Positions 1 to 8,847 of a stretch of DNA of 64,000 nt are shown piece after piece. How positions within the stretch are numbered: the first letter of the stretch is position 1; each line of letters begins with the position of its first letter. Where the stretch lies: contig JACKPZ010000007.1 of the NCBI GenBank assembly GCA_024233135.1, forward strand, positions 62,001-126,000, written 5' to 3'. A model generated the notes under the pieces. That model had not been told where the DNA came from. It did not search any database and saw only the letters and a program-made list of their open reading frames with translations. Position numbers and translations under genes: made by a program. The DNA comes from Akkermansiaceae bacterium. GTDB taxonomy: Bacteria > Verrucomicrobiota > Verrucomicrobiia > Verrucomicrobiales > Akkermansiaceae.

Positions 1-1007
1 TGCGATGAAAGGCTCTTGAACAAGCGGTCGAAGTCGCCGCCGCATCGTTCTAACAAATCACGGATCTCCGGCATCCGCGCGGCGTAGATCTTGAGCGAGA
101 CGATGTGGCCGTTGTTGATGTCCTCCTCCATCCAGCCTTCCAGCCCGCGACCGCCCCAGCGGTCATGCAGCTCGCGGAATCGCTGCTTGAGCCGCGCGAA
201 GACGACTTGTTTCCGCTCCCGCATGGATTCCGCCGGAAGTCCGGACGCGTAGAGCGTTTCCAGTTCGTTTTTCGACCGCTCGATCTCCTGATAGAACTCG
301 CGCCGGCGCACCAGCAGGCCCTCGTATTTCCGCAGATCCGCCACTCGGCCTTCCGTGGCGAGCCAGCGCCGCACGCCCTCCTCGGCCACCACGTTGGCGA
401 GGCATTCGTTGAACTCAGTGTCGCCCCAGCGGAAATAGCGCCGGTGGGTCAGCTCGTGGAAGATCGTCTCCGCCAGATGGATATCCGGGTAGTCGATGAA
501 CGTGTTGAGCAGCGGGTCGTGAAACACCCCGAGCGTCGAGTAGGCATCCACGCCGCCGAGGTGGACGTCGAGTGCCTCTGCCTTCAGTTCGTCGCGGAGC
601 TTCTCGGCATCGGCCTCGTTGAAATACCCGCGGTAATCGAGGCTGCCGACGAATGGATAGAACCAAGTCTTCGGCTCCACCGAAAACTCCGGCGCCGCAT
701 ACACCACCCACACCACGTGTTTCCGCCCGAGGTCGGCGTAGCGGCCGTAGCTTTCGTCGCCCGGCAGGGCGAGGTGTTCGCTCGCGAAACGCCGCATTTC
801 CTCCACCTCCGCCAGCCGCTCCCGCAGGTGCGCCGATGTCGCCGGGTCCGCCGCCACCACCTCGTTCGGCCGCGCCTTGCGCAGGATCTCGATCTGCCCC
901 GCCGCCGCCTGCCGGTAAAACTCCACCGTCGAACACGACGGGAGCGTCAGCAGGGCGGCGAGCGCGGAAATCCGGAGCATGGCCATGGATAGACGCGTCT
1001 TCCCCAT
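1..1007 (-). CDS. Predicted aminopeptidase-like zinc lipoprotein (DUF2265/COG4324 type), partial
   Basis: This gene runs off the left edge; 335 residues are visible with no stop. The ATG at 1007 gives a lipoprotein signal: Lys/Arg n-region, hydrophobic core and lipobox LPSC with Cys25. A shorter start at 986 would lose the basic n-region, so 1007 is preferred. The gluzincin-like zinc motif HELTH is at residues 184-188, followed by NECLA (Glu201) as the likely third ligand. Family knowledge: COG4324 proteins are called predicted aminopeptidases with little biochemistry. I infer a membrane-anchored peptidase facing the periplasm. It diverges from the sigma-factor gene with about 70 bp between starts. 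Confidence 0.8.
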   Translation of the reverse strand, partial: MGKTRLSMAMLRISALAALLTLPSCSTVEFYRQAAAGQIEILRKARPNEVVAADPATSAHLRERLAEVEEMRRFASEHLALPGDESYGRYADLGRKHVVWVVYAAPEFSVEPKTWFYPFVGSLDYRGYFNEADAEKLRDELKAEALDVHLGGVDAYSTLGVFHDPLLNTFIDYPDIHLAETIFHELTHRRYFRWGDTEFNECLANVVAEEGVRRWLATEGRVADLRKYEGLLVRRREFYQEIERSKNELETLYASGLPAESMRERKQVVFARLKQRFRELHDRWGGRGLEGWMEEDINNGHIVSLKIYAARMPEIRDLLERCGGDFDRLFKSLSS

Positions 1008-1075
1008 CGGTCCAATCCGGATGCCGCCACGTTCGCGCATTGTAACATCCCCGGCGTTTTCCGTAAGAACACGGC

Positions 1076-1774
1076 GTGACCAGCGAACATGGCGGACGGA
1101 CGGCACCCGGGTTTCCCGCCACGCGGTGGTCGATGGTCGCCGGGGCCGCGGGTGAGGCGGAGTTCTCGCTGGAGGCTCTGTGCCGGCAGTATTGGCAGCC
1201 GGTCTATGCCGTCGCCCGTCTCGCCGGAAACGATGTGGAAACCGCCAAAGACCTCACCCAGGGATTCTTCGCGAAGCTGTTGGAACACGGCTGGCTCGCC
1301 TCCGCCGACCGCGGGAAGGGCCGCTTCCGCACCTTCCTCGTCACCGCGCTGAAGCGATACATGATCAACGAATGGCACCGCGACCACGCGGCGAAACGCG
1401 GCGGCTTCGCCGAAACCGTGCCGCTCGACGCCCCGCTCGCGGAGCGCCTCGGCTCCTCCGAGTCCGGGCTGTCTCCGGACGCCGTCTTCGACCGCCGCTG
1501 GGCGCTCGCCCTGCTCGACGCCGCGTTGCTCCGCCTCGAGGCGGAAACTCCGGATTTCCACCTCCTCAAGAACACCCTCACCGCCGGCCGCGGCGAGACC
1601 GACTACCCCGCGCTCGCCGCGCGCCTCGGCACCAGCGAAGGCGCCGCACGCGTCGCCGTCCACCGCCTCCGCAAGCGCTACCGCGCCGCCATCCGCGACG
1701 AGGTCGCACGCACCGTCGCCGACGAGTCCGAGGTGGAAACCGAAATGCGCGCGCTGATGGACGCACTGCGGTAA
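1076..1774 (+). CDS. ECF-type RNA polymerase sigma factor
   Basis: A 232-residue sigma-70-family factor starting at GTG 1076; no better start lies close by. Region 2 is visible around residues 30-100 (YWQPVYAVARLAGN, then DLTQGFFAKLLEHGWL and the KGRFRTFLVTALKRYMINEW segment). A region 4 helix-turn-helix lies near the C-terminus (DYPALAARLGTSEGAARVAV then HRLRKRYRAAI). No transmembrane extension or anti-sigma domain is visible. It is followed 24 bp later by a Ser/Thr protein kinase, a pairing common in Verrucomicrobiota and Planctomycetota, so the kinase probably feeds into regulation of this factor (inference). Confidence 0.9.
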   Translation: MTSEHGGRTAPGFPATRWSMVAGAAGEAEFSLEALCRQYWQPVYAVARLAGNDVETAKDLTQGFFAKLLEHGWLASADRGKGRFRTFLVTALKRYMINEWHRDHAAKRGGFAETVPLDAPLAERLGSSESGLSPDAVFDRRWALALLDAALLRLEAETPDFHLLKNTLTAGRGETDYPALAARLGTSEGAARVAVHRLRKRYRAAIRDEVARTVADESEVETEMRALMDALR

Positions 1775-1798
1775 CAAACCAACTCGTTTCCTGAATCC

Positions 1799-4648
1799 AT
1801 GGGTATGAGCCACCCCACCTGCACCCGCTGCGGAGCGACGCTTTCCCCGGACGCCGCCGGCGGCCTCTGCCCGCGCTGCCTGCTCGCGATGAACTTCGAA
1901 TCGCGCACGATCCCCGACGGCGAGGGACCTTCGTCATCGCCGCCGCTCACTCCCGAGGAACTCGCCGACAAGTTTCCCCTCTACGACATCCTCGAATGCC
2001 TCGGCCGCGGTGGCATGGGCGTCGTTTACAAGGCACGGCAGAAAACCCTCGACCGCGTGGTGGCCATCAAGCTGCTCGCCGGCGAGCGGCAGGGCGATCC
2101 CGGCTTCGCCGCGCGTTTCGAAACCGAGGCCAAAACCCTCGCCCAGATGAGCCATCCGAACATCGTCACCGTCCACGACTTCGGCGAAACCGGCGGCCTG
2201 TTCTACATCGTCATGGAATATGTCGATGGCGTGAACCTCCGTGACTTGTTAGGCGAAGGAAAAATGGCTCCCGAACAAGCCCTCGCCATCGTCCCGCCCA
2301 TCTGCGAGGCGCTCGAATACGCCCACGGCAAGGGCGTCGTCCACCGCGACATCAAGCCGGAGAATCTTCTGCTAGACCGCGAAGGCCGCATCAAGATCGC
2401 GGACTTCGGGATCGCGTCACTGGTCGGTGCCACCGGCGAGAAATCCGGCACGCCACCCTACATGGCACCGGAGCAGGAAAGCGGCAGCGTCGACCGCCGT
2501 GCCGACATCTACGCACTCGGCGTGGTGCTTTACGAAATGCTCACCGGCGAGCGACCTACGACCAACGTCGTAGAACCGTCGAAGAAGGTGCAGGTCGATG
2601 TGAAGATCGACGAGCTGGTGCTGCGCGCTTTGGAAAAGGAACCCGAGCGCCGTTACCAGACCGCGGGCGAGTTCCGCACGGTGGTGGAGACGATTGCAGG
2701 CGAGCCTGGCCCGGAACGGCTGGTGCAGGCGTCGGAGGACGACGGGTGGGTGATCCGCTGCACGGCATGTGGGAAGACGCGTCCGTTCGCAGAAACCGGT
2801 GGAATCCGCCACAAGGCGGCTTCGATCGGCAAGCGGACGCTGGCCTTCTGCGGATCCTGCGGGAAACTGCGGATCGCCGCGATCGAGAAGATCCAAGTTC
2901 CTACACCGCATTCGTCATCCGCGAACTCCGCTCCGCGGTCCCAGCGGACAGGGCGATGGTGGTTGTTGTTCCTCATGATGGTTCCTCTTGGATTCATTCT
3001 GGGGGGGATCGCGGGGCTGTTCGTTAGTCGCTTTCTTGCTGCCGAGTTTGAGGCTCAGGCGGTGATCCAGCTTCCAGCTACCGCTCCTCGATCATCCATG
3101 GTTAGGAGTATCCAAAGTCGTGAGGTCTTCAATGAGGTGTCCCATCGGCTCGGCCTTCCCGCGAAGTGGTCGGTTCCGAACGAGGAGGTGGTGACTCGTC
3201 TACGCGAAAGCGTTTCGGTTGAGAATCTTCGTGGGACGGATTTGTTCCAGGTGAAAGTCCGGTCGGACGATCCCAATGAGACGGCCCAGTTGGCAAACAC
3301 GGTTGTGCAAGCCTATCAATCGAGTGGGAGAAGTCAGGGTGTGATCGTTCATGAAAAAGCTGCGACTCCACGTTCGCCGGTGTCGCCGAATCTCCTGGCG
3401 GGCACTCTTTCGGGTGCGACCTGGGGGTTGGTGGGATCCTTTCCCCTGGCGTTCGCCGCGACTCTCCTTCGAAGGAAGGCCAGACTCAAACCTGTCTTCA
3501 TCCGCCCGCCCTCGAACGTTGTCTCGCGTTGGGCGCTGGCGTTGCTGGTGGTTGCGCTGCTTGGCACGCCTCTTCTGTTGGCACTGGTCCCGGGGGGGCG
3601 ACATGACTGGGTATTGGTGTTCGGAAGCCTGTGTGTGGTGGGATCGATCTCCTGTGGGGTTGTTTCGAGAAACACCAAGGAGGGACGAGCGGTGCTGCTC
3701 GCCTGGATGGTCGTGCTCGATCTTTCGCTCATCGCGTTGGTTGCGTTTTTTCACTCGTTCAGAAGTGCGGAACGCAAGGCCCATGAGCTACAGGAGCTGG
3801 CGGAACTTCGAACTTGGGATGATTGGGATGAATCCATGAAGGTGACGGACCAAGTCCTCGTCGAAGACCTCGCCCTCCACATGATCGTCGCGATCCGTGA
3901 GAAAGATGATGAAACGCTCAAGTCGATGGCGGCCGACCGGATCGAAGGCTGGCCGGAGGCACTGCCGGTGTTCGCCGTCGAACTGCGTGAGCGGATGCGT
4001 CAGATCACCGGAGATGATCGTTTCGACCTGCGGGCCGGCGAGAGTTTGGTGGAGGGCGATCTGGCCGCGGTGCGCTGCACCGGACCGGAAAAAGCTGGAC
4101 GGCAAGTGTCTGGTGATGTGTTTCGTCCGCGCGGCGGACGGGTGGAAAAACCAACTGCTGCGCAACGGGACCAAAGATATGCCGTTGATGGGATTCCTCA
4201 CGGATTTCCGGAAGCAGTTGGAGCGGGCGGCCGAGAAAAGAACTCCTCCCGAGACATCGCAACGCCCGGACGAGCCGGCGCGCGATGCGGCCCGCGGACT
4301 GGCCGAGGCGGAGGAAGCGTTGAGGTCGCAAACCGCTATCTCGATCTCGAACTTGCTGCGATCGACGCGCGGATGGCGGGTCTGGGAGACATGCATCCGC
4401 AATCGGTCGTCGCGAAGGAGTCGCCTGATCGGTTCCACGAGAAACATCCCGGATTCCCGGACGAGACGAGCAGCCGGCTCGCCGCCGGTCGCATCGAAGG
4501 CGAGCGGTTGGAGTTGAAGCGCCAAGCGAAGCCGGCCTGGGCGATGGTCATCCGGCGCTGCGCATGCGGATGGAACGAATCGAAGCCCTCACCGCGATCG
4601 CGGCGGGTGATCCGGTTCCGGCTGGGAATGAATGAGCCATGGACCTGA
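1799..4648 (+). CDS. Membrane Ser/Thr protein kinase with zinc ribbons and Wzz-like domain; 3' end frameshifted
   Basis: Order of parts: N-terminal zinc ribbon (two CxxC pairs, residues 8-27), Hanks-type kinase about 60-310 (Gly-loop 69-76, Lys91, HRDIKPEN with Asp184, DFG from Asp202), a second zinc ribbon about 320-365, a membrane helix about 388-410, a Wzz/chain-length-determinant-like periplasmic domain about 410-560 closed by another helix, and three further helices. Catalytic residues are intact. After about 4090 the frame breaks: coding potential moves to another frame at a run of A's, returns near 4325, then shifts again near 4530, where the third frame ends at a TGA at 4633-4635. The listed stop at 4648 is therefore probably not the ancestral one. 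It probably acts with the upstream ECF factor. Confidence 0.75.
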   Translation: MGMSHPTCTRCGATLSPDAAGGLCPRCLLAMNFESRTIPDGEGPSSSPPLTPEELADKFPLYDILECLGRGGMGVVYKARQKTLDRVVAIKLLAGERQGDPGFAARFETEAKTLAQMSHPNIVTVHDFGETGGLFYIVMEYVDGVNLRDLLGEGKMAPEQALAIVPPICEALEYAHGKGVVHRDIKPENLLLDREGRIKIADFGIASLVGATGEKSGTPPYMAPEQESGSVDRRADIYALGVVLYEMLTGERPTTNVVEPSKKVQVDVKIDELVLRALEKEPERRYQTAGEFRTVVETIAGEPGPERLVQASEDDGWVIRCTACGKTRPFAETGGIRHKAASIGKRTLAFCGSCGKLRIAAIEKIQVPTPHSSSANSAPRSQRTGRWWLLFLMMVPLGFILGGIAGLFVSRFLAAEFEAQAVIQLPATAPRSSMVRSIQSREVFNEVSHRLGLPAKWSVPNEEVVTRLRESVSVENLRGTDLFQVKVRSDDPNETAQLANTVVQAYQSSGRSQGVIVHEKAATPRSPVSPNLLAGTLSGATWGLVGSFPLAFAATLLRRKARLKPVFIRPPSNVVSRWALALLVVALLGTPLLLALVPGGRHDWVLVFGSLCVVGSISCGVVSRNTKEGRAVLLAWMVVLDLSLIALVAFFHSFRSAERKAHELQELAELRTWDDWDESMKVTDQVLVEDLALHMIVAIREKDDETLKSMAADRIEGWPEALPVFAVELRERMRQITGDDRFDLRAGESLVEGDLAAVRCTGPEKAGRQVSGDVFRPRGGRVEKPTAAQRDQRYAVDGIPHGFPEAVGAGGREKNSSRDIATPGRAGARCGPRTGRGGGSVEVANRYLDLELAAIDARMAGLGDMHPQSVVAKESPDRFHEKHPGFPDETSSRLAAGRIEGERLELKRQAKPAWAMVIRRCACGWNESKPSPRSRRVIRFRLGMNEPWT

Positions 4649-4706
4649 CGGTGCGTCCCATTCGTTTTTCTGTCCGATTTGGCGTCCGTCGGCTACTGAA
4701 GGGTAA

Positions 4707-6590
4707 GTGAACGCCTCATCCGATCCCCAACTGTTGCGAGCCTATGCCGAACGCCGTTCCGAGAAAGCGTTTGCAGAACTGGTCCGGCGGCACATCGACC
4801 TTCGTGCATTCCGCCGCGCTGCGGATGGTGAGCGATCCGCATTTGGCCAAGGACGTCGCAGGGAGTGTTCGTGGCGCTGGCGAAGGATGCCGGGAAACTC
4901 GCGGATCATCCGGTGCTTTCCGGTTGGCTGCACAAGACCGCGCGGAACATCGCCGGTCAAACGATTCGTTCCGAGTCACGCCGCCGTCACCGCGAACGAC
5001 AAGCCGCCGCGATGAATGCATCATCCGTAAACGACTCCCCTTGGGATGAAATCGCCCTCATCTCGACGCCGCGCTTGGCGATCTGAGCGACTCGGACCGC
5101 GACGCCGTGTTGCTCCGCTATTTCGAAAACAAACCTGCTGCCGAAATGGCGGCGATTCTCGGCATCAGCGCCGAAGCCGCCCAAAAACGCGCGTCAGCCG
5201 TGCGGTGAGAAACTGCGCGAAACCTCTCCAAACGCGGCATCACCGCAGGAACCGCCGCTGACTAACGGCGCCATCTCCGCCAACGCCGTGCAAGTGGCTC
5301 CTGCTGATTGGCGGCGGTTGTTTCCTCCCTGCGATGGGGGAAGCGGTGCTTGCCATGGCAGCGGCTACCAAGGGTTTTGCCATGACCACATTCTACAAAG
5401 CTCTTGCCGTAGCAGCCGTGGCCGCGTTTGCCGGCACACAGCGATCTATCAGATAACGCGGCCGCGCCCAAGCGCGGGAACTGCGGTAGGGCGGATTCAT
5501 CCAAACCTGCTTCCCGGCACGAAGTCGACCGACGGAGGCACGATTCCCTCGTGGAACGGCTTTCTTGCCAAAGCCCGGGCCGAAAAGCCACCAATCGACC
5601 GGAAGGCGGAACTGGCGCGGCTGAAGGTCCTGTGGATGGAGCCCGGACAAGAATTCGGGACTCATCACGAAAGAGCACAAGAAGCTGGCAAACGAGACCG
5701 CGAAGGCATTGTTGAGCGGCGGGAGGCGCTGGAGTTGGTGGTTTTCTGAAGGCGAACCAGCGTAACATAGCCGCCGACGTGGTTGGCGACGGTATATCCG
5801 AATACCTCGCCGCCACTCACGATCCGGAAGCCCTGAGGTTGTTGATCGAGGAATCCAGGGAAAATCGCCATGAAATGCTGGCACTGCGGGGAGATCCGGT
5901 GGCGTGGAAGTCAGCCGCCAGCCAACGCCATCAAATGCTGGCGACATGGAGCAAGGCCGCTGGAGAAGCTGCACGCCGGAAACACTGGAGGAGTTGCGCG
6001 GCGGATTGCAAGATGAGGCATTCTCCCGTGAAGCGCTGATCGGTTATAACACACAACTCATGCAAAGCGACCCTGAGGCGGCGGTCCGCGCCACGGTGAA
6101 AGCTCTGGAGTCGCGGATCCAATCGCCCTCGGGCTACGAAAGTATCAAGCTGCTGTTCTGGGAAGACCTGCCCCCTGAGCTCGATTTCGCCAAACTCGAA
6201 GCACTGCTGCCAACCGATGCGACACCTCCCGAATCGGGACCCGATCTGGATCCCATCGCAAACGGTCGCAGGGCGCTGTTCTGAAAATGGGGAGAACGGG
6301 ACCCTGCGGCGGCGGCCAACTACGTCATCGAGCATTCCGACCGGCTCAACGTGAAGTTGATCGAAGGAATCGTAGGCGCCTACTTCTACAAGGATCCCAA
6401 CGCGATCGTTCCGTGGGTTTCCCAGTTTCACCGAAGGCGAGGTTTTCGATACGGCGGCCGCCAGCGCCGCCATTTATGCCAGAGGCCAGCCCGGGATTTC
6501 GGAGGTGATCGAACGGATTCAGGATCCGGAAGTTAGAGAGAAAGCCCGCAAAAGCGCGAACGTTCCTCTTGTCAATCCGGAATACCCGTT
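4707..6590 (+). pseudogene. Decayed ECF sigma factor with transmembrane segment and solenoid C-terminus
   Basis: Fragments in all three forward frames join into one protein. Sigma region 2 starts MNASSDPQLLRAYAERRSE at 4707. The sequence then shifts frame after HIDL (extra T near 4800), after DVA (two bases missing near 4860), at EIAPHLDAA (a C lost near 5050), around the region-4 helix (near 5190-5210) and at KLRETLSKRG (a C lost near 5220). A hydrophobic segment (ALAVAAVAAFAGT) lies near 5400. A helical solenoid follows to about 6590, with a KWGERDPAAAANYVI-type unit resembling the protein at 44709-45971. Most breaks are one- or two-base changes at short runs. It ends against convergent rimO. 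Real decay and poor assembly quality are both possible. Confidence 0.7.
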
Positions 6591-8007
6591 AGGTCCCGGC
6601 CCCGGATTCACCTCGCCGCCACCAGGTCGTATCCCGCCAGTCGTGGATGGTGACATCGGCGAAGGAGCCGACGGGGATCGACTCATCGACGTGCACCGAG
6701 CCGTCGATTTCCGGGGCGTCCCACTGGGTGCGGCTGACGCCGGGTTCCTCGACGAGGACGCGGACGGTCTTGCCGACTTGTTCCTGGTTCAGCTCGCCGG
6801 CGATTTTCTGGAGCTCGGCCATGGCGCGGGACCATCGGCTCTTGCGGGTCATGTGATGGAGTTGGCCATCCATCTTGTAGGCGCGGGTGCCTTCTTCCTT
6901 GGAGTATTGGAATACACCGGCGCGCTCAAAGCGGAACTCGCGGATGAACTCCAATAGTTCCTCGAAGTCCTCCTCGGTCTCGCCGGGAAAACCGACGATG
7001 AAAGTCGTTCGGATGCCGAGGCCAGGAATGCCGGCGCGCATGCGGCGCAGCAGGTCGCGGATGTAGTCGCCGGAGGTCACGCGTTTCATCGCGGTGAGCA
7101 TGCGGTCGGAGATATGTTGCAACGGGATGTCCACATACTTCGCCACCTTGTCGCACTCGGCGATCGTCTGGATCAACTCGTCCGACCAATGCGCCGGGTG
7201 GGTGTAAAGCAGGCGCACCCAGAAGTCTCCGGGGATCTTTTCGATCTCGCGCAGCAGTGTGCAGAGCGAGTTGCCGCGGCTGGAATCGACGGGAGACGAC
7301 GGCTTCGGCCGGTCGCCCTCCCATTGGTCCATGCCGAAATAGGTGGTGTCCTGGGAAATCAGGTTGATCTCTTTCACGCCGGATTTCACCAGCGCCTCGA
7401 CCTCTCTCAACACGCTCTCCTGCGTGCGCGAGCGGTGCATGCCGCGGATCTTCGGAATGATGCAGAACGTGCAGGTATGGTTGCAGCCCTCGGCGATCTT
7501 GACGTAGGCGTAGTGGTCCGGTGTGAGGCGGAAACGAGGCGTGGTGTAGTCCGGAACGTATTGCGGCTTGAGGGTGACGAAGTCACGCGGGTCGTCGGTG
7601 GCCGCGGGGCCTTCGGTTTTCGCGACCTCGGCGTCGTTCTTCTTTCCTAACAGATTCTCGATGATCGGCGCGACCTTCGTGATCTGGTCCAGGCCGATGA
7701 AGGCATCCACCTCGGGCATGATGCCGGGAAGCTCGGTGGCGAATCGTTGCGACAGGCAGCCGGCGACAATGATTTTCTGGCGTTCGCGTTCGGGGTCCTC
7801 CTTGCGGGCGTCCACGGCGCCGAAGATGGCGTCGATGGACTCCTTTTTCGCCATGTCGATGAACGAGCAGGTGTTGACGATGAGCACGTCGGCGAGTTCG
7901 GGATCCGGCGTGAGCGACATGCCGGCCTCCGCGAGGTGGCCCATCATGACTTCGGAGTCGATGAGGTTCTTCGCGCAGCCGAGGGAAACGAGACCTACGG
8001 TTGTCAT
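6589..8007 (-). CDS. rimO: Ribosomal protein S12 methylthiotransferase RimO
   Basis: A radical SAM enzyme that methylthiolates the conserved Asp of ribosomal protein S12. At 472 residues it matches the family. The N-terminal MTTase domain has cluster cysteines 11, 47 and 84 (VSLGCAKNLIDSE; VNTCSFI; AGCLSQR). The radical SAM motif CNHTCTFC gives Cys175, 179 and 182, and a C-terminal TRAM region follows. The opening VSLGCAKNLIDSE favours RimO over MiaB. It is downstream of a coiled-coil protein gene on the same strand, with a long inverted repeat between them, and converges on the decayed sigma-factor gene. Confidence 0.95.
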   Translation of the reverse strand: MTTVGLVSLGCAKNLIDSEVMMGHLAEAGMSLTPDPELADVLIVNTCSFIDMAKKESIDAIFGAVDARKEDPERERQKIIVAGCLSQRFATELPGIMPEVDAFIGLDQITKVAPIIENLLGKKNDAEVAKTEGPAATDDPRDFVTLKPQYVPDYTTPRFRLTPDHYAYVKIAEGCNHTCTFCIIPKIRGMHRSRTQESVLREVEALVKSGVKEINLISQDTTYFGMDQWEGDRPKPSSPVDSSRGNSLCTLLREIEKIPGDFWVRLLYTHPAHWSDELIQTIAECDKVAKYVDIPLQHISDRMLTAMKRVTSGDYIRDLLRRMRAGIPGLGIRTTFIVGFPGETEEDFEELLEFIREFRFERAGVFQYSKEEGTRAYKMDGQLHHMTRKSRWSRAMAELQKIAGELNQEQVGKTVRVLVEEPGVSRTQWDAPEIDGSVHVDESIPVGSFADVTIHDWRDTTWWRRGESGAGT

Positions 8008-8017
8008 GGGATGGATT

Positions 8018-8087
8018 CTGAAATGCGGAGATGCTGAAACGCTGAAATTGTTCCGGGCGAAGCTCTTTCAGCTTCTCCGCATTTCAG
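8018..8087. repeat. Long inverted repeat upstream of rimO
   Basis: Bases 8018-8039 pair with 8066-8087, 21 of 22 positions matching (one mismatch at 8032/8073), with a 26-base loop. The arms are built from GCTGAAA/CTGAAATGCGGAG words. It lies between the stop of the coiled-coil gene (8108) and the rimO start (8007). It could attenuate or terminate read-through, but no T-tract follows it on the minus strand. Confidence 0.7.
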
Positions 8088-8107
8088 CTTCTCAGCTTTT
8101 ACCTCCG

Positions 8108-8770
8108 CTAGTACTGCGGCGGGAGGATCAACTCGTCGCCGGGTTGCGGTTCGATCGGGCCGAAGCCGGGGAGGGGATTGGCGATGGCGCCTTCGGCGCT
8201 GACGTCGGAAACCTTGAGCTGGCCGAGGATGCCGGTCTTGCGGCGGATGGCGAGGATGGTGCCGGGCTGGACCTGCTCGGGCATCATGACGTCGATGGTG
8301 GCGAACCCACCGTAGTCGGGATCTTCGACGTACTCGCGCACCTTGGCGACGAGCAGTGCCTCGGCGATCATGCGGGCGCGGCGGAGTTCCGTGTCACCGC
8401 TTTCCAGATTGCGCTGGGCGAGCAGGCCCTCCTCATCTTGTTCGACCTTGGCATCGCGTTCGGCTTTTTCGGCTTCCAGCTCCTGAAGCGCGGCCTTGCC
8501 GGCTTCCAACTCGGCCTTCATCGCGGCGATGTCGGCGGCATTGAGTTCCGGCGACGCCGGCGCGGGGGTCGCTGCCTGGAGTTGCTGGAGCTCGCGCTGC
8601 ATCTTGAGATTGTCCTGCTCGCGGCGGAGCTCGGTGATCTGCTTCTTGAGGCGCTCGAGTTCGTCGGGCGAGGTATCGGCGACGCCTTGTTTCATTCCCT
8701 GCCAGGAAACCGCGAGCGCGCCGAGCAGCAGCGCGACGGTGGCACCCAGGAGAAGCTTCATCGTGTCCAT
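8108..8770 (-). CDS. Membrane-anchored coiled-coil protein, function unknown
   Basis: A 220-residue protein beginning MDTMKLLLGATVALLLGAL, a single N-terminal hydrophobic segment acting as anchor or uncleaved signal. A heptad-rich coiled coil rich in Glu, Lys and Leu follows at about residues 35-125, then a compact C-terminal domain with the phrase PGTILAIRRKTGILGQLKV, ending in a PQPGDELILP-type tail. I do not recognise the family. A longer reading frame upstream is arginine-rich and overlaps the next gene, so the start at 8770 (or Met4 at 8761) is preferred. It probably faces the periplasm. Confidence 0.75.
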   Translation of the reverse strand: MDTMKLLLGATVALLLGALAVSWQGMKQGVADTSPDELERLKKQITELRREQDNLKMQRELQQLQAATPAPASPELNAADIAAMKAELEAGKAALQELEAEKAERDAKVEQDEEGLLAQRNLESGDTELRRARMIAEALLVAKVREYVEDPDYGGFATIDVMMPEQVQPGTILAIRRKTGILGQLKVSDVSAEGAIANPLPGFGPIEPQPGDELILPPQY

Positions 8771-8847
8771 GCGCGGAACGGTGGCGGGACGGAACGCGGA
8801 TGTCAACTGGGCTCGCAGGCCCGCCCTTCGCCCTCCGCGGGGGGCGA

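Noticed and set aside
3398..3424. A T-L-S-G-A-T string in the kinase as a flavinylation site
   Set aside because: It lies in a predicted membrane helix without the preceding Asp and is not near apbE.
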